From an uncultured bacterium (lineage in GTDB: Bacteria > Desulfobacterota > Desulfobaccia > Desulfobaccales > 0-14-0-80-60-11), in NCBI GenBank assembly GCA_937943575.1, contig CALEAV010000007.1, forward strand, positions 1-64,000: a stretch of 64,000 bases of DNA, written 5' to 3'. This document shows, in pieces, positions 35,384 through 44,729 of this stretch. Every line of letters begins with the position of its first letter. Positions within the stretch are counted from its first letter, which is position 1. The translations under genes were made by a program, and so were the position numbers. A model generated the notes under the pieces. That model did no database searches. It was not told the DNA's origin and was given only the letters and a program-made list of their open reading frames with translations.

Positions 35384-36505
35384 TCAGTTGGTGGCCAAAA
35401 CACTCTGCATGGTGGCCACCAGGTGCTCCGCCTCCCCGATGTAGCAGGAGAGATTGGCCCGGTGGTTGGCCAGGATCCCGTCCTTGGCGGCATCGGTGAT
35501 GATCCAGGGGGCGAGATGCGTGCCGGCGTGCAGGGCGTGGATGGTGTCGTCCAGGAGCTTGTGGGTGTTTTTCTTCAAGAGCTCGGCGGCAAAATCCTCC
35601 TTCACCGCCTCCAGCATCTGGGACATGCCCACCGCCACCCCCTGGGAGAAGTAGAAGTAATCGTCGGTTCTCGTCCAGCGCACCGGGGTGCCGTCGGCCT
35701 CGGTGTCCTTGATGAGGTTGTGGTAGCAGCTCCCCAGGATGTCCTTGTAGTTGCCCAAAAGCGCAATGAGATTGTCCACCCGGGCATAGAAGCGGCTGCG
35801 GCCCCGCTGCAGATCCTCCATATAGATTTTAAGATCCTGGATGGCCTCCCGGTATTTGCCCGAGGCCGAAGGAAACCAGTATTTGTCCGGGCTCACCATG
35901 AGGAAGTTCATGGCTTCATTCACCTGGGGGTTGTAGGCCTCGGTGATGGCAAAGCGGGTCAGGTTCTCATTGAGGACCACGATGGTGCGCCGGGCCACCT
36001 CCAGCACCCCCAGCTGGTGGTGGTTGACGTTGTCCGTGAGGCCCAGCTTGCCGAAGACGATGGTGTTGGGCCGCCAGCCGAGGAAGCGCCTGTTGACCTC
36101 GTCATCAATGATTTTGATGAGGGCCTGGGTGAAGGCCACCCCCTTCACCGCCGCCTTGGGTGGGGGGGCCCCGGGGGCCAGGGGCGGCGCCACCGGAGAA
36201 GCCGGGGGCACCGAGGGGGCTTTCGGGGCCTCAGCGCCCGGTTCCTCCGGCCTGCCCTCCTCCGGGGCCGGAGGGGCGGGGGCCGGGGTGGGGACTGTCA
36301 GCGACGGCGCCGGGGCCAGGGCCGCCTGCTCCCCCTCCCCGGGCGCTCCCCTCCAGGCCCTCCAGCGGCCATGCAGGAAGAGGCCCGCAAAAAAGAGGAG
36401 CACCAGCACCACGATGACCAGCAGGCGGTGCTTCAGCAGCTTGAAGAGGGAGGAGGCCCGGGGGGGCGGCTCCGGGGGCAGGGGGGCGGGCATCTCAGTA
36501 GTCAT
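35384..36505 (-). CDS. DUF2333 family membrane-anchored protein
   Basis: 373 residues: a short Pro-rich cytoplasmic start, one TM (LLVIVVLVLLFFAGLFLH), a 75-residue Pro/Ala/Glu-rich linker, then a helical domain with WRPNTIVFGKLGLTDN, QLGVLEVARRT, YWFPSASGKYREAI and RFYARVDNLIALLGNYKDILGS, which match my recollection of the DUF2333 pattern. No function is known. Its start overlaps the AMMECR1 stop by 4 nt, so the two are translationally coupled. Confidence 0.75.
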   Translation of the reverse strand: MTTEMPAPLPPEPPPRASSLFKLLKHRLLVIVVLVLLFFAGLFLHGRWRAWRGAPGEGEQAALAPAPSLTVPTPAPAPPAPEEGRPEEPGAEAPKAPSVPPASPVAPPLAPGAPPPKAAVKGVAFTQALIKIIDDEVNRRFLGWRPNTIVFGKLGLTDNVNHHQLGVLEVARRTIVVLNENLTRFAITEAYNPQVNEAMNFLMVSPDKYWFPSASGKYREAIQDLKIYMEDLQRGRSRFYARVDNLIALLGNYKDILGSCYHNLIKDTEADGTPVRWTRTDDYFYFSQGVAVGMSQMLEAVKEDFAAELLKKNTHKLLDDTIHALHAGTHLAPWIITDAAKDGILANHRANLSCYIGEAEHLVATMQSVLATN

Positions 36506-37083
36506 GGCTGATGACTCTCCTTGGCAGCGCCGACAGGCGAACCCTCCGAGAAAATCTCCGCCTCAAAGACATAGATGCGGGTCTCCGGGTCCTTCCAGGC
36601 CGAAGGCGGCAACCCCGCCTTGCAGCAGGTCTGCTCCAGAAAGGTGGTGCGGTTCCAGCGATATTCCGTGGCCACCTGCGGAAGCAAAAGGCCCCGGCAG
36701 AGCCCCCGCTCGATATACAGGCCATGCCTGCCCACCTCAATCTCCCGGGGGTCCTCGATCCGGCGCATGGGCGTCAGGACGGAGATCTCCAGCTCCACCT
36801 CCGGGAGCTCCGCGGCGGCAAGCGGGGGAAAGCGGGGGTCCTGGAAGGCGGCGGCCTGGGCCATCTCCGCCACCGCCTGGGCCAGGGGCTTGACGGCCTC
36901 CAGATAGCCGATGCAGCCCCGCAGCCGCCCCTGCCGGTGCAGGGTGACGAAGACCCCCCGGGGCTCCCGCAGGGCCGGGGGCAGACTCTGGGGCAGCTGC
37001 AGGGCCCGCTTCTCCAGGCCGGCGGCGATGCTCTCCCGGGCGATCTGGAGGAGGAGGCGCCGTTCGGCCTCCGACAGGGGCAT
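36502..37083 (-). CDS. AMMECR1 domain protein (AmmeMemoRadiSam system protein A)
   Basis: 193 residues with the hallmark motif LRGCIGYLEA and the preceding GVFVTLH segment, followed by FPPLAAAELPEVELEISVL and the conserved GLLLPQVATEYRWN-FLEQTCCKAG block. In prokaryotes this protein occurs with a Memo-like protein and a radical SAM enzyme; neither is adjacent here. An ATG at 37152 in the same frame would add 23 residues; I prefer 37083 because the domain begins there. First gene of a pair with DUF2333. Confidence 0.88.
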   Translation of the reverse strand: MPLSEAERRLLLQIARESIAAGLEKRALQLPQSLPPALREPRGVFVTLHRQGRLRGCIGYLEAVKPLAQAVAEMAQAAAFQDPRFPPLAAAELPEVELEISVLTPMRRIEDPREIEVGRHGLYIERGLCRGLLLPQVATEYRWNRTTFLEQTCCKAGLPPSAWKDPETRIYVFEAEIFSEGSPVGAAKESHQP

Positions 37084-37282
37084 GATGAGTCCGTCCTCCC
37101 ACACTTGAGGGGCCGCCTCAGCGGCCCGGAGATGCCTGACTTCCCCTCTCATTAAATCAGATTTCCTTCCCGTGTCAATGGCAGCACCGGCGGGGACCAC
37201 CTCTATGGTAGGGCTGCCTTACCTTGCATCTCCCCCCCGGAAAGGGTACATTTCCTAGCATCCCTTTGAGGGCGCGGGCTTT

Positions 37283-37981
37283 ATGCAGACTTACCCCCTC
37301 TTTGCCATCCTCACCGGCAGGCCCGTCCTGGTGGTGGGGGGCGGCGCGGTGGGGGAGCGCAAGGTCCTGGATCTTCTGGCTGCCGGGGCCCGGGTGACGG
37401 TGGTGAGCCGGGAGTTCACCCCCCGCCTCCAGGAGCTGGCGGCCCGGGGGGAAATCCGGACGATCCAAGGGGGTTTCGACCCCGGCCAGGTGGCGGGCAT
37501 GGCCCTGGTGGTGGGGGCCACCGATGATCCGGAGGTCAACGCCCGGGTGAGCCGGGCGGCCCAGGCCGCCAATATCTGGGTCAACATCGTGGACGCCCCG
37601 GAGCTCTGCACCTTCATCGTGCCGGCCCAAATCAGGCGGGGGGAACTCACCCTGGCGGTGAGCACCGGGGGCGCCAGCCCGGCGCTGGCCCGGCGCCTGC
37701 GGGAGGCCCTGGAGCGCACCTTCGGCCCGGAATACGGCCCCTACCTGCGTCTCCTCCGGGCCGTCCGGGAGCGGGTCCTGGAGGTCCGCCGGGGTCACCC
37801 CGACAACGCCGCCCTGTTTCTGCGCCTGGCGGACTCCCCCCTGCTGCCGGCGGTGGCCCGGGGAGACCGGGAGGCGGTCCGGGGCCTGCTGGGCGAGGTG
37901 CTGGCCGGGGTGCTTCCGGAGGCCGTCGTGGAGGAGCTCAGCGCACTGATCCTGGAGGAGCCGCCGCCCACCGGGAGATGA
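37283..37981 (+). CDS. Precorrin-2 dehydrogenase / sirohydrochlorin ferrochelatase (CysG N-terminal type)
   Basis: 232 residues. NAD-binding motif VLVVGGGAVGERKVLDLLAAGARVTVV at the N-terminus, then the NIVDAPELCTFIVPAQIRRGELTLAVSTGGASPALARRLRE segment that is diagnostic of siroheme synthase dehydrogenase domains. It lacks the methyltransferase half of CysG. It converts precorrin-2 to sirohydrochlorin, and with iron possibly siroheme, the cofactor of sulfite reductase. Lies ahead of ccsA and hemA in one direction, forming a tetrapyrrole cluster. Confidence 0.9.
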   Translation: MQTYPLFAILTGRPVLVVGGGAVGERKVLDLLAAGARVTVVSREFTPRLQELAARGEIRTIQGGFDPGQVAGMALVVGATDDPEVNARVSRAAQAANIWVNIVDAPELCTFIVPAQIRRGELTLAVSTGGASPALARRLREALERTFGPEYGPYLRLLRAVRERVLEVRRGHPDNAALFLRLADSPLLPAVARGDREAVRGLLGEVLAGVLPEAVVEELSALILEEPPPTGR

Positions 37982-38084
37982 GCACCATTGCCGGCGGCCC
38001 GGGGCCGCCCACAGTTGCAGTCAGACTCACAAAAGCAGCCTCGGCAGCGCCCCTCCTTCGTGGCCGCTGCCGGGGCCAGGGCGC

Positions 38085-38915
38085 ATGGCCGCACTTCTGA
38101 TCTCCCTCATCCTGCTGGCCTATTTCGGCGGCACCGCCGCCTACCTGGCCTATGTCTTTGTGCAGCGGGAGGGCTTCGCCCGGGTGGGCGCGGGCTGCCT
38201 GGCCGCCGGCTGGCTGGTCCACACCGGCGAGCTGATGCGGCGCTTTGTGTCCCTGGGCCAGCTTCCCATGTCCACGCCCGGAGAGGCCCTGTTCTTCTTC
38301 AGCTGGACCCTGACGGCCGTCTTTCTCCTCCTCACCTGGCGCTTCCCCATCCGCATCCTGGGCGTCCTGGTGGCGCCCCTGTCGGCCCTGATGGCTGCGG
38401 CCCTGTGGCTGCTCCCCAGCCGCCCCGGGGGGGTCTCCCCCCTGCTGGCGGGCTTCTGGCTGCACCTGCACGTCCTTTTGTCCCTGGCGGGCACCGCCGC
38501 CCTCACCCTGGCGGGCTTGGGCGGCCTCCTTTATCTCCTCCAGGAGCGGCAGCTGAAGCAGAAAAAATTCGGCTTCTTCTATCGCCGCCTCCCCTCCCTG
38601 ACGCAGCTGGACCGGTTGAACCACTGGTGCCTGACCTTGGGTTTCCCTCTGCTGACGCTGGGGATCATCACCGGCTCCCTCTATGCCCAGATGGCCCTGG
38701 GCCGCTTCTTCAACTGGGACCCCAAGGAGATCCTCACCCTCATCGCTTGGCTGATCTACACCGTCCTCCTGCATGAGCGCCTCACCGTGGGCTGGCGGGG
38801 GAGGAGGGCCGCCTGGCTGGCCCTGGGGGGCCTGAGCATCATGGTGCTGGCCTTCGCCGGGGCCAGCCTGTGGTTCACCGGCTATCACAGCTTCGGGAGT
38901 TTCCGCATGCCATGA
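38085..38915 (+). CDS. ccsA: Cytochrome c biogenesis/HemX-like membrane protein (CcsA family)
   Basis: 276 residues with eight hydrophobic segments and the conserved FNWDPKEILTLIAWLIY motif (a WWDPKE variant) plus a His on the loop before it (WLHLHVLL), which binds haem in CcsA/ResC. Genes of this type adjacent to hemA are often called hemX. It could either handle haem for cytochrome c assembly or influence HemA; sequence alone does not decide. Its stop overlaps the hemA start (ATGCCATGA). Confidence 0.83.
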   Translation: MAALLISLILLAYFGGTAAYLAYVFVQREGFARVGAGCLAAGWLVHTGELMRRFVSLGQLPMSTPGEALFFFSWTLTAVFLLLTWRFPIRILGVLVAPLSALMAAALWLLPSRPGGVSPLLAGFWLHLHVLLSLAGTAALTLAGLGGLLYLLQERQLKQKKFGFFYRRLPSLTQLDRLNHWCLTLGFPLLTLGIITGSLYAQMALGRFFNWDPKEILTLIAWLIYTVLLHERLTVGWRGRRAAWLALGGLSIMVLAFAGASLWFTGYHSFGSFRMP

Positions 38916-40219
38916 ACCTGGTGCTGGTGGGAGTCAATCACAAGACCGCGCCGGTGGAGCTCCGGGAAAAACTCTGCGGGCTCTTTCCCGACCCACAGAC
39001 CGCCTACCAGCGGCTGAAGGCGGCCCCCGAGCTCTCGGAGGTGCTTTACTACAACACCTGCAACCGGGTGGAGGTGCTGGCGGTGGCCCCGGACCCCGAG
39101 GCCGGCATCCGCCGCCTCACGGAATTTTTGGCCTCCCATCCCGAGGTGGACCCGCCGGAGCTGGAAAAGGCGCTGTATGTGCACCAGGGGGAGGCGGCGG
39201 TGCGCCACCTCTTCCGGGTGGCCGCCAGCCTGGATGCCATGGTGGTGGGGGAGCCCCAGATCCTCGGCCAGGTGAAGGCCGCCTACCGCCAGGCCACGGA
39301 GCAGAACGCCACCGGCCCCATCCTCAACCGCCTGCTCCATAAGACTTTCTCGGTGGCCAAGAAGGTGCGCACCGAAACCGGCATCGGCGACCACGCGGTG
39401 AGCATCAGTTATGCCGCCGTGAGCCTGGGGAAAAAGATCTTCGGGGAGCTTGGCGGCAAAACCGCCCTCCTCATCGGCGCCGGGGAGATGGCGGAACTGG
39501 CTCTGGAGCACCTGCGCCGTCAGGGGGTGGACCGGATCATCATCGCCAACCGCACCCTGGAGCGGGCGGCGCGGCTGGCGGAGCGCTTCCGGGGCCGGGC
39601 GGTCCCCCTGGAGGGGCTGGAGGAGGAGCTCCTCGCCTGCGACATCCTCATCAGCTCCACCGGCGCCGAAGGCTATGTCCTGAGGCGGGAGCAGGTGGCC
39701 GCCGCCATGCGCCGCCGCCGGCAGCGGCCCCTCTTCCTCATCGACATCGCCGTCCCCCGGGACCTGGACCCCCGCATCAATGAGCTGGAATACGTCTATC
39801 TCTACAACATCGACGACCTGAAGGAGGTGGTGGAGAGCAACGTCCAGCGCCGCCAGCAGGCCGCCTCCCAAGCCGAGGGCCTGGTGGCTGCGGAAACTCT
39901 GAAGTTTCTGGACTGGCTCAAGACCCTGGGGGTCTTTCCCACCATCATCGCCCTGCAGGAGAAGGCCCGGGCCATCTGCCGCCAGGAGCTGAAAAAGACC
40001 CTGGGCCACCTGGGGCCCCTCACGCCGGAGCAGGTGGAGGCCCTGGAGGTCCTGACCCGCTCGGTGGCCGCCAAACTGCTCCACGACCCCATCATGTTCC
40101 TCAAGCGCAACCACCACAGTCGCCATGCCGCGGCGGAAATCACCCTGGTGCGCCGCCTCTTCAACCTGGACCCCGACGAAAATCACCTCCGGAAGCCCGC
40201 CCTGGCAGAGTCCGACTGA
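38912..40219 (+). CDS. hemA: Glutamyl-tRNA reductase
   Basis: First committed step of C5-pathway tetrapyrrole synthesis: reduces glutamyl-tRNA to glutamate-1-semialdehyde. 435 residues. Active-site Cys50 in YNTCNRVEV, then the GEPQILGQVKAAYR block, NADPH-binding LLIGAGEMAELAL and the C-terminal dimerisation helices. The start overlaps ccsA by 4 nt, giving coupling; an upstream in-frame ATG at 38870 is inside ccsA and adds a non-homologous extension. Confidence 0.95.
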   Translation: MNLVLVGVNHKTAPVELREKLCGLFPDPQTAYQRLKAAPELSEVLYYNTCNRVEVLAVAPDPEAGIRRLTEFLASHPEVDPPELEKALYVHQGEAAVRHLFRVAASLDAMVVGEPQILGQVKAAYRQATEQNATGPILNRLLHKTFSVAKKVRTETGIGDHAVSISYAAVSLGKKIFGELGGKTALLIGAGEMAELALEHLRRQGVDRIIIANRTLERAARLAERFRGRAVPLEGLEEELLACDILISSTGAEGYVLRREQVAAAMRRRRQRPLFLIDIAVPRDLDPRINELEYVYLYNIDDLKEVVESNVQRRQQAASQAEGLVAAETLKFLDWLKTLGVFPTIIALQEKARAICRQELKKTLGHLGPLTPEQVEALEVLTRSVAAKLLHDPIMFLKRNHHSRHAAAEITLVRRLFNLDPDENHLRKPALAESD

Positions 40220-40228
40220 CCCGGGGCA

Positions 40229-40257
40229 TTGCGTAACCTGCCGGAAAAGATTATTTT
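40229..40257 (+). promoter_or_regulatory. Possible promoter of the Cys-rich protein
   Basis: TTGCGT (40229-40234), 17-nt spacer, TATTTT (40252-40257), about 97 nt before the start at 40354. Only the -35 first three bases and the -10 fit well. Confidence 0.35.
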
Positions 40258-40353
40258 TTAGGTATCATCGGGGAGCCGGGAAACCCCGGGGCCGAGCGGG
40301 TGGTGTGGACTTGTCCCGCTCTGTGCTTCCCCCCGGGAAGAGGTGGGCGGCTT

Positions 40354-40740
40354 ATGTCCAAGATCATTGACATCGAAGAGCGGCTGAGGCAGGAGCAGCA
40401 GAAGCGGCTCCAGGTGGACCGGGCCAAAAAGGTGGAGATGGTGCGCAAGATCCTGCAGTGCACCCGCTGCCTCTCCCGTTGCGTCAAATGCGGGCTGCAC
40501 TTTGAGACGCAGCAGATGTACAAGCGCTACGAGGGCTTCCGCTTCTGCGACAGCTGCCAGGAGGAGTACCACGAATACCTGCGGCTTACCCGGGGGCAGG
40601 GCGAACCCCGCTATCCGTGGTATAACCGGCAATGGCGCCGCACCTGGGAGACCTGGCTGGCCTACCAGCAGGCCCTGAAGGAATACGGCGAGTCGCCGGA
40701 ATTTCTGGATCTGGTGCGGGAGGTGGAGTGGGGACGTTGA
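40354..40740 (+). CDS. Small Cys-rich protein of unknown function
   Basis: 128 residues. Charged helical start, then CTRCLSRCVKCGLHF (Cys34, 37, 41, 44) and FCDSCQEEY, which gives two zinc-ribbon-like or Fe-S-like Cys pairs, followed by a Trp/Tyr-rich helical C-terminus (WYNRQWRRTWETWLAYQQAL). I do not recognise the family. It follows hemA by 134 nt on the same strand and has codon use and composition like its neighbours. Start ATG at 40354 follows GGAAGAGGTGGG, a fair ribosome site. Confidence 0.7.
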   Translation: MSKIIDIEERLRQEQQKRLQVDRAKKVEMVRKILQCTRCLSRCVKCGLHFETQQMYKRYEGFRFCDSCQEEYHEYLRLTRGQGEPRYPWYNRQWRRTWETWLAYQQALKEYGESPEFLDLVREVEWGR

Positions 40741-40773
40741 GGGGAGAGGCCGGACCTCTCCCCGGGGAGACGG

Positions 40774-40971
40774 TTATTTGCTGCCCACCCCCAGACGGTA
40801 GGCGTGCTGCAGGATCTCCATGGCAAAGTCAAAGGCGCTCTGGCCGTCCATGGTGAATTCAAAGTGCGTCACCGAGCCGGTGTAGAGCATCACTTTGAGA
40901 ACCCCTTCAGGGCGTTGCGCCACGGCGATCTCCCCCTTGGGTTCCAGGGTCTTGAATGTGCGATGGACCAT
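40774..40971 (-). CDS. Small conserved-looking 65-residue protein
   Basis: Starts at an ATG (40971) with a strong GGGAGGAG site 5 nt upstream and ends at 40774. The product (MVHRTFKTLEPKGEIAVAQ... TGSVTHFEFTMDGQSAFDFAMEILQHAYRLG) looks like a globular alpha/beta domain, not a shadow. No family recognised. It is divergent from mnmG with 84 nt between the starts, and convergent with the Cys-rich gene. The long open frame continuing over mnmG on this strand is an antisense artefact. Confidence 0.65.
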   Translation of the reverse strand: MVHRTFKTLEPKGEIAVAQRPEGVLKVMLYTGSVTHFEFTMDGQSAFDFAMEILQHAYRLGVGSK

Positions 40972-41055
40972 GTTTCTCCTCCCACCCGGGTGATTTCCTG
41001 AATGTTCAACCATAACCGAATCTCCCCGGAAATTCAACCGTAGAGTGCCAACGCC

Positions 41056-42948
41056 ATGGCAGTTGCCGTGCCGGAGTATGACCTCATCGTGGTGGGGGCC
41101 GGGCATGCCGGCTGCGAAGGGGCGCTGGCCGCAGTGCGCCTGGGCCTGAGCGTGCTTCTCTTCAATCAGAACCTGGACACCACCGCCCACATGGCCTGCA
41201 ACCCGGCGGTGGGGGGCCTGGCCAAAGGCCACCTGGTGAAGGAGATCGACGCTTTGGGCGGGGCCATGGGCTGGCTGGCGGACAAAACCGGCGTCCAGTT
41301 CCGCACCCTCAACCTCTCCAAAGGCCCGGCGGTGCGGGGCACCCGGGTGCAGTGCGACAAGCCCGCCTACCGCCTGGCCATGAAACTCTATCTGGAGGCC
41401 CAGCCCCGGTTGCACCTCAGGGAGGCCACCGTCACCCGGCTTCTGGTGGAGGACGGCCGGGTCACGGGGGTGCTGGACGCCTATGGCATGTGTTATCGGG
41501 CCCGGGCGGTGCTCATCACCACCGGGACTTTCCTCAACGGTCTCATCCACATCGGCCCCACCAAGATCCCCGCCGGCCGGGCGGGCGAATTCGCTGCCAT
41601 CGACCTGGCCCGGCACCTGAAGGACCTGGGCTTCCGCCTGGGCCGCATGAAGACCGGCACCCCGCCCCGGCTTCGGGCCGCCAGCATCGACATCGCCGGC
41701 ATGGCCAAGCTGGAGGGCGACCCCCGGCCCCGGCCCTTCTCCTGGCGCACCACCAAGCTCCCGGAGGAACAGCTCGTCTGCCACGTCACCCACACCACCC
41801 CCGAGGTGCACGACTTCCTGCGCCGCCACATCCGCCACTCGCCCCTGTACAGCGGCGAGATCACCGGGGTGAGCGCCCGCTACTGCCCCTCCCTGGAGGA
41901 CAAGGTGATGCGCTTCCCCGAAAAGCTGAGCCACCAGGTCACCCTGGAGCCCGAAGGCCGGGACACCCAGGAGATCTACGCCAAGGGCCTGGGGAACTGC
42001 CTGCCGGTGGAGCTGCAGCTGGAGCTCTTTCGCAAGGTGCCGGGGCTGGAGCACTGCGAGGTCATGCGGCCGGCCTACGCCATCGAATATGACTATGTGG
42101 ACCCCGTGCAGCTCAAACCCACCCTGGAGACCAAGCTCATCCAGGGGCTGTATCTCGCCGGCCAGATCAATGGCACCTCGGGCTATGAGGAGGCCGCGGC
42201 CCAGGGCCTGTGGGCGGGGATCAACGCCGCCTGCCGCCTCCTCGGGCGGCCGCCCTTTGTCCTGCACCGCTCCCAGGCCTATATGGCGGTTTTGGTGGAC
42301 GATTTGGTGACCAAGGGAACTCGCGAGCCCTACCGCATGTTCACCTCCCGGGCGGAGTACCGGCTGCTCCTGAGGGAGGACAACGCCGACCGGCGCCTCA
42401 GCCGCATCGGCTATGAGCTGGGGCTGGTGGACAGGGAGGCCCTGGAGCGCCTGGAGGAGAAAGAGCGCCTCCAGGCCGAGGAGGAGGCGCGGCTGCGGGG
42501 CCGGCGGGTCTTCCCCACCCCTCAGGTGAATGACACCCTCGCCGCCCTCAAGACCGCGCCCTTGAGCGAGCCCACCCCGGCCCTGAAGCTCCTGAAGCGG
42601 CCGGAGATCAGTATCGCCACCCTCTACCGCCTCCTGGGGGAGGAGCCCCCGGTGCCGGAGGAGGTGGCGGAGCAGGTGGAGATCGCCTGCAAATACGAGG
42701 GCTATCTCAGGCGCCAGGCGGAGACCGCCGCCAAGCTGGCCGCCTGGGAGGCCAAAGAGATCCCCGAATCCCTGGACTATGACCGCCTCCCGGGGCTCTC
42801 CCATGAAGTGCGCCAGAAGCTCAAGGAGGTGCGGCCCCGGACCCTGGGGCAGGCCTCCCGCATCTCCGGCATCACCCCCGCCGCCCTAAGCCTCCTTATG
42901 GTATATATCAAACGGCGAAAAGAGCCCGCTTGCGGCCGCCTGCCGTGA
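41056..42948 (+). CDS. mnmG: tRNA uridine-5-carboxymethylaminomethyl modification enzyme
   Basis: FAD enzyme that with MnmE modifies U34 of certain tRNAs. 630 residues. FAD motif [10 protein letters not shown] (13-22), the CNPAVGG-x-GKGHL-like segment ([22 protein letters not shown]), the conserved Cys pair region, [35 protein letters not shown] and the C-terminal helical GISP-type domain ([18 protein letters not shown]). Length matches the family. mnmE is not adjacent. No strong ribosome site before the ATG at 41056. Confidence 0.95.
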   Translation: MAVAVPEYDLIVVGAGHAGCEGALAAVRLGLSVLLFNQNLDTTAHMACNPAVGGLAKGHLVKEIDALGGAMGWLADKTGVQFRTLNLSKGPAVRGTRVQCDKPAYRLAMKLYLEAQPRLHLREATVTRLLVEDGRVTGVLDAYGMCYRARAVLITTGTFLNGLIHIGPTKIPAGRAGEFAAIDLARHLKDLGFRLGRMKTGTPPRLRAASIDIAGMAKLEGDPRPRPFSWRTTKLPEEQLVCHVTHTTPEVHDFLRRHIRHSPLYSGEITGVSARYCPSLEDKVMRFPEKLSHQVTLEPEGRDTQEIYAKGLGNCLPVELQLELFRKVPGLEHCEVMRPAYAIEYDYVDPVQLKPTLETKLIQGLYLAGQINGTSGYEEAAAQGLWAGINAACRLLGRPPFVLHRSQAYMAVLVDDLVTKGTREPYRMFTSRAEYRLLLREDNADRRLSRIGYELGLVDREALERLEEKERLQAEEEARLRGRRVFPTPQVNDTLAALKTAPLSEPTPALKLLKRPEISIATLYRLLGEEPPVPEEVAEQVEIACKYEGYLRRQAETAAKLAAWEAKEIPESLDYDRLPGLSHEVRQKLKEVRPRTLGQASRISGITPAALSLLMVYIKRRKEPACGRLP

Positions 42949-43381
42949 AATCCCCCTGCGGCGGGGCATCCGGGCGGCGGCCCGCGAAGGTGAGTCTTAC
43001 CTGCCTCCCTCTGCCGGGACCGCCGGCCGGAGAGAGCGCTGCGCAGGGAAGCTGGGAGGAGCCCCAGGAGGGCTGGCGCCCGGCGGGGCGCCCTGCCCCC
43101 GGGACTGCCATGCGGGCCTGGCGGCCGGGGAGTATAGGGGCGGCGGGCTGCAGGCGGGTCATCTCTCCCGGCAGACAAAAAGGCGCCCTCATGTCCGGGC
43201 GCCTTCCTGTTCCAGGGCTGAGCTGGTGACGCGAGGGCCTCTCACAACTGCGCCCCGCCATGGACCTCCCCCTGGTTCGCCCTCTCCTTTCCTTGATCAG
43301 GGCAGTCGGGGGCCCGCAATTCGTTTGGTCTCAGGGAGGCGGGCCGGCGAGCCCCTCTTCCCCTGCCCTCCTCAAGGCGTC
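42949..43381. other. Intergenic region after mnmG
   Basis: No gene supported; short frames on both strands have no ribosome site and read as GC-rich noise. The only clear signal is the minus-strand terminator at 43174-43204. Confidence 0.5.
43174..43204 (-). terminator. Intrinsic terminator of the small exported-protein genes
   Basis: Perfect 8-bp stem AGGCGCCC/GGGCGCCT with an 8-nt loop, followed on the minus strand by UUUUUGUC. It lies about 180 nt beyond the glycine-zipper gene stop. Confidence 0.75.
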
Positions 43382-43615
43382 TCAGTAGCGGCCCCGGCTC
43401 TTCTGGTAGCGGTCGTAGAGGAAGCCGCCCAACACACCGGCGCCGCCGCCCACTGCCGCCCCGACGGCCGGGGAGCCGGCGGCCCAGCCGATGAGGGCGC
43501 CACTGGAGGCCCCCACCGCCCCGCCGCTCAACATGCGCTGTTCCGTGGAGCTCATGCCGGCGCAGCCGGCGACCAGGAGAGTCCCCGCCAACACCAGAAT
43601 CATGACCCGCTTCAT
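43382..43615 (-). CDS. Small glycine-zipper lipoprotein
   Basis: 77 residues with a lipobox signal (LAGTLLVAGC) and a glycine-zipper segment GGAVGASSGALIGWAAGSPAVGAAVGGGAGVLGG spanning the middle (alternating G-x3-G), ending in a charged tail DRYQKSRGRY. Glycine-zipper lipoproteins sit in the outer membrane and can oligomerise; specific function not known. ATG at 43615 has GGGGGAGG upstream. Confidence 0.85.
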   Translation of the reverse strand: MKRVMILVLAGTLLVAGCAGMSSTEQRMLSGGAVGASSGALIGWAAGSPAVGAAVGGGAGVLGGFLYDRYQKSRGRY

Positions 43616-44313
43616 GGTTCACCTCCCCCAGGCCCCGTTTTCTCCCCCGGGTGCCCTGTGCTGCAGATCCTGACACTATCTTCCGGGCGAGGAGTCCGGA
43701 GGGCCGCATTCCGCTTCCCTGCTCCCGGCCCCCCCCGGCCCACATTTTTGGGGGCATCGTGCCCCGGCCCCAATTTTCCCGCTGGGGCCGGAGGGGAGAT
43801 GCCGCTCCCGGTCCCCCTTGGCAAACCCCCGGTACCGCCCTCTCCAGCCGCCCGGGGCCGAGCCCCCTGCCGCCGGCGCCGACGTCCCCGGAATCAGCGC
43901 TCCGGGGGAACGCCCGGCAGGTGTCGCCCCCTACCACCCCGCACCGGGGTGGAGGGCTGAACCGGGCCATCCCGGGAGAAAGGGTCCACCTCCCGTGAGA
44001 GCACGGACGTGGCAACCCGCCGCATTCCCGCCGGGGTGCCCGGGAGACCGCCGCAACCGCCCGTTGTGGCCGCGACGGGCTCCAGGTCCGCCTCATGGCT
44101 CACCCCCCGGAGCCCGCCCGGCTCGCCGCTCCGGGACCTCGTGGCCTCATGCCTGCCATCCCCCGGGAGCCCCTTCCTCCCCGGGCAGGGCCAGCCCCGG
44201 GCCGGTTCAGAGCAGGCTGACAGAGTCGGATCGGGAGCCCCTCACCCTCCCCGGGCAGGGCCGCCAGGGCCAGCCCCGGGCCGGCGGGTCCGCCGGATGC
44301 CGCCTCGGCCCCC
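43616..44313. other. 700-nt GC-rich gap with an imperfect 40-nt direct duplication
   Basis: No gene is supported: the frames across it have no signal sequence, motif or ribosome site. A segment beginning GGGAGCCCCT and ending AGCCCCGGGCCGG occurs at 44165-44205 and again at 44233-44284, with a 9-nt internal insertion (GCCAGGGCC) in the second copy. It ends immediately upstream of the exported protein gene's stop at 44314. Confidence 0.45.
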
Positions 44314-44697
44314 TTATTTGGCGGGTTTGGCCGGAGTCTCCGGCGGGCAGAGCTTGGTGCAGCGCCGGAGCACCACCTCGATCACCGGCATGGCCCGCTT
44401 GTCGGCATTCTCCTGATAAAACCTGTCCACTTCCTGGATGATCTGGTTGATGGTGAGATGCTTCAGCTCATCCACAAAGGCCTGGGAGATGCAGGGGCCC
44501 CGGCCGGCGCCGGCGGCGGCCACCTCAAAATCCGCCATGTTGCCGATGCCTTTGATGTAGGCGACCTTGATCTCCGGGGACATGGTCGCCCAATGGGTGC
44601 CGTTCCACAGCTCCGGCCTGCCCTGGGCCGCCCCCGGACCGGCCGCCAGCAGCACCAATACCATTGTGGCACCCGCCAGATAACTCAGCCTGCGCAT
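44314..44697 (-). CDS. Small exported protein of unknown function
   Basis: 127 residues with a clear signal peptide (LAGATMVLVLLAAGPGAAQ, cleavage near residue 25). The mature part has GTHWATMSPEIKVAYIKGIGNMADF, LTINQIIQEVDRFYQENADKRAMPVIEVVL and three Cys (PCIS, RRCTKLC), suggesting disulfides. This layout recalls other small periplasmic proteins of about 100 residues seen in deltaproteobacteria, but I do not recognise a named family. ATG at 44697 has GGAAGG upstream. Confidence 0.75.
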   Translation of the reverse strand: MRRLSYLAGATMVLVLLAAGPGAAQGRPELWNGTHWATMSPEIKVAYIKGIGNMADFEVAAAGAGRGPCISQAFVDELKHLTINQIIQEVDRFYQENADKRAMPVIEVVLRRCTKLCPPETPAKPAK

Positions 44698-44729
44698 GTC
44701 GGTCTTCCTTCCGTGGGTGGCATGCGGCC

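Noticed and set aside
42930-43229. Open frame after mnmG as a small gene
   Set aside because: No ribosome site, Pro/Gly/Arg-rich product, and it runs into the minus-strand terminator.
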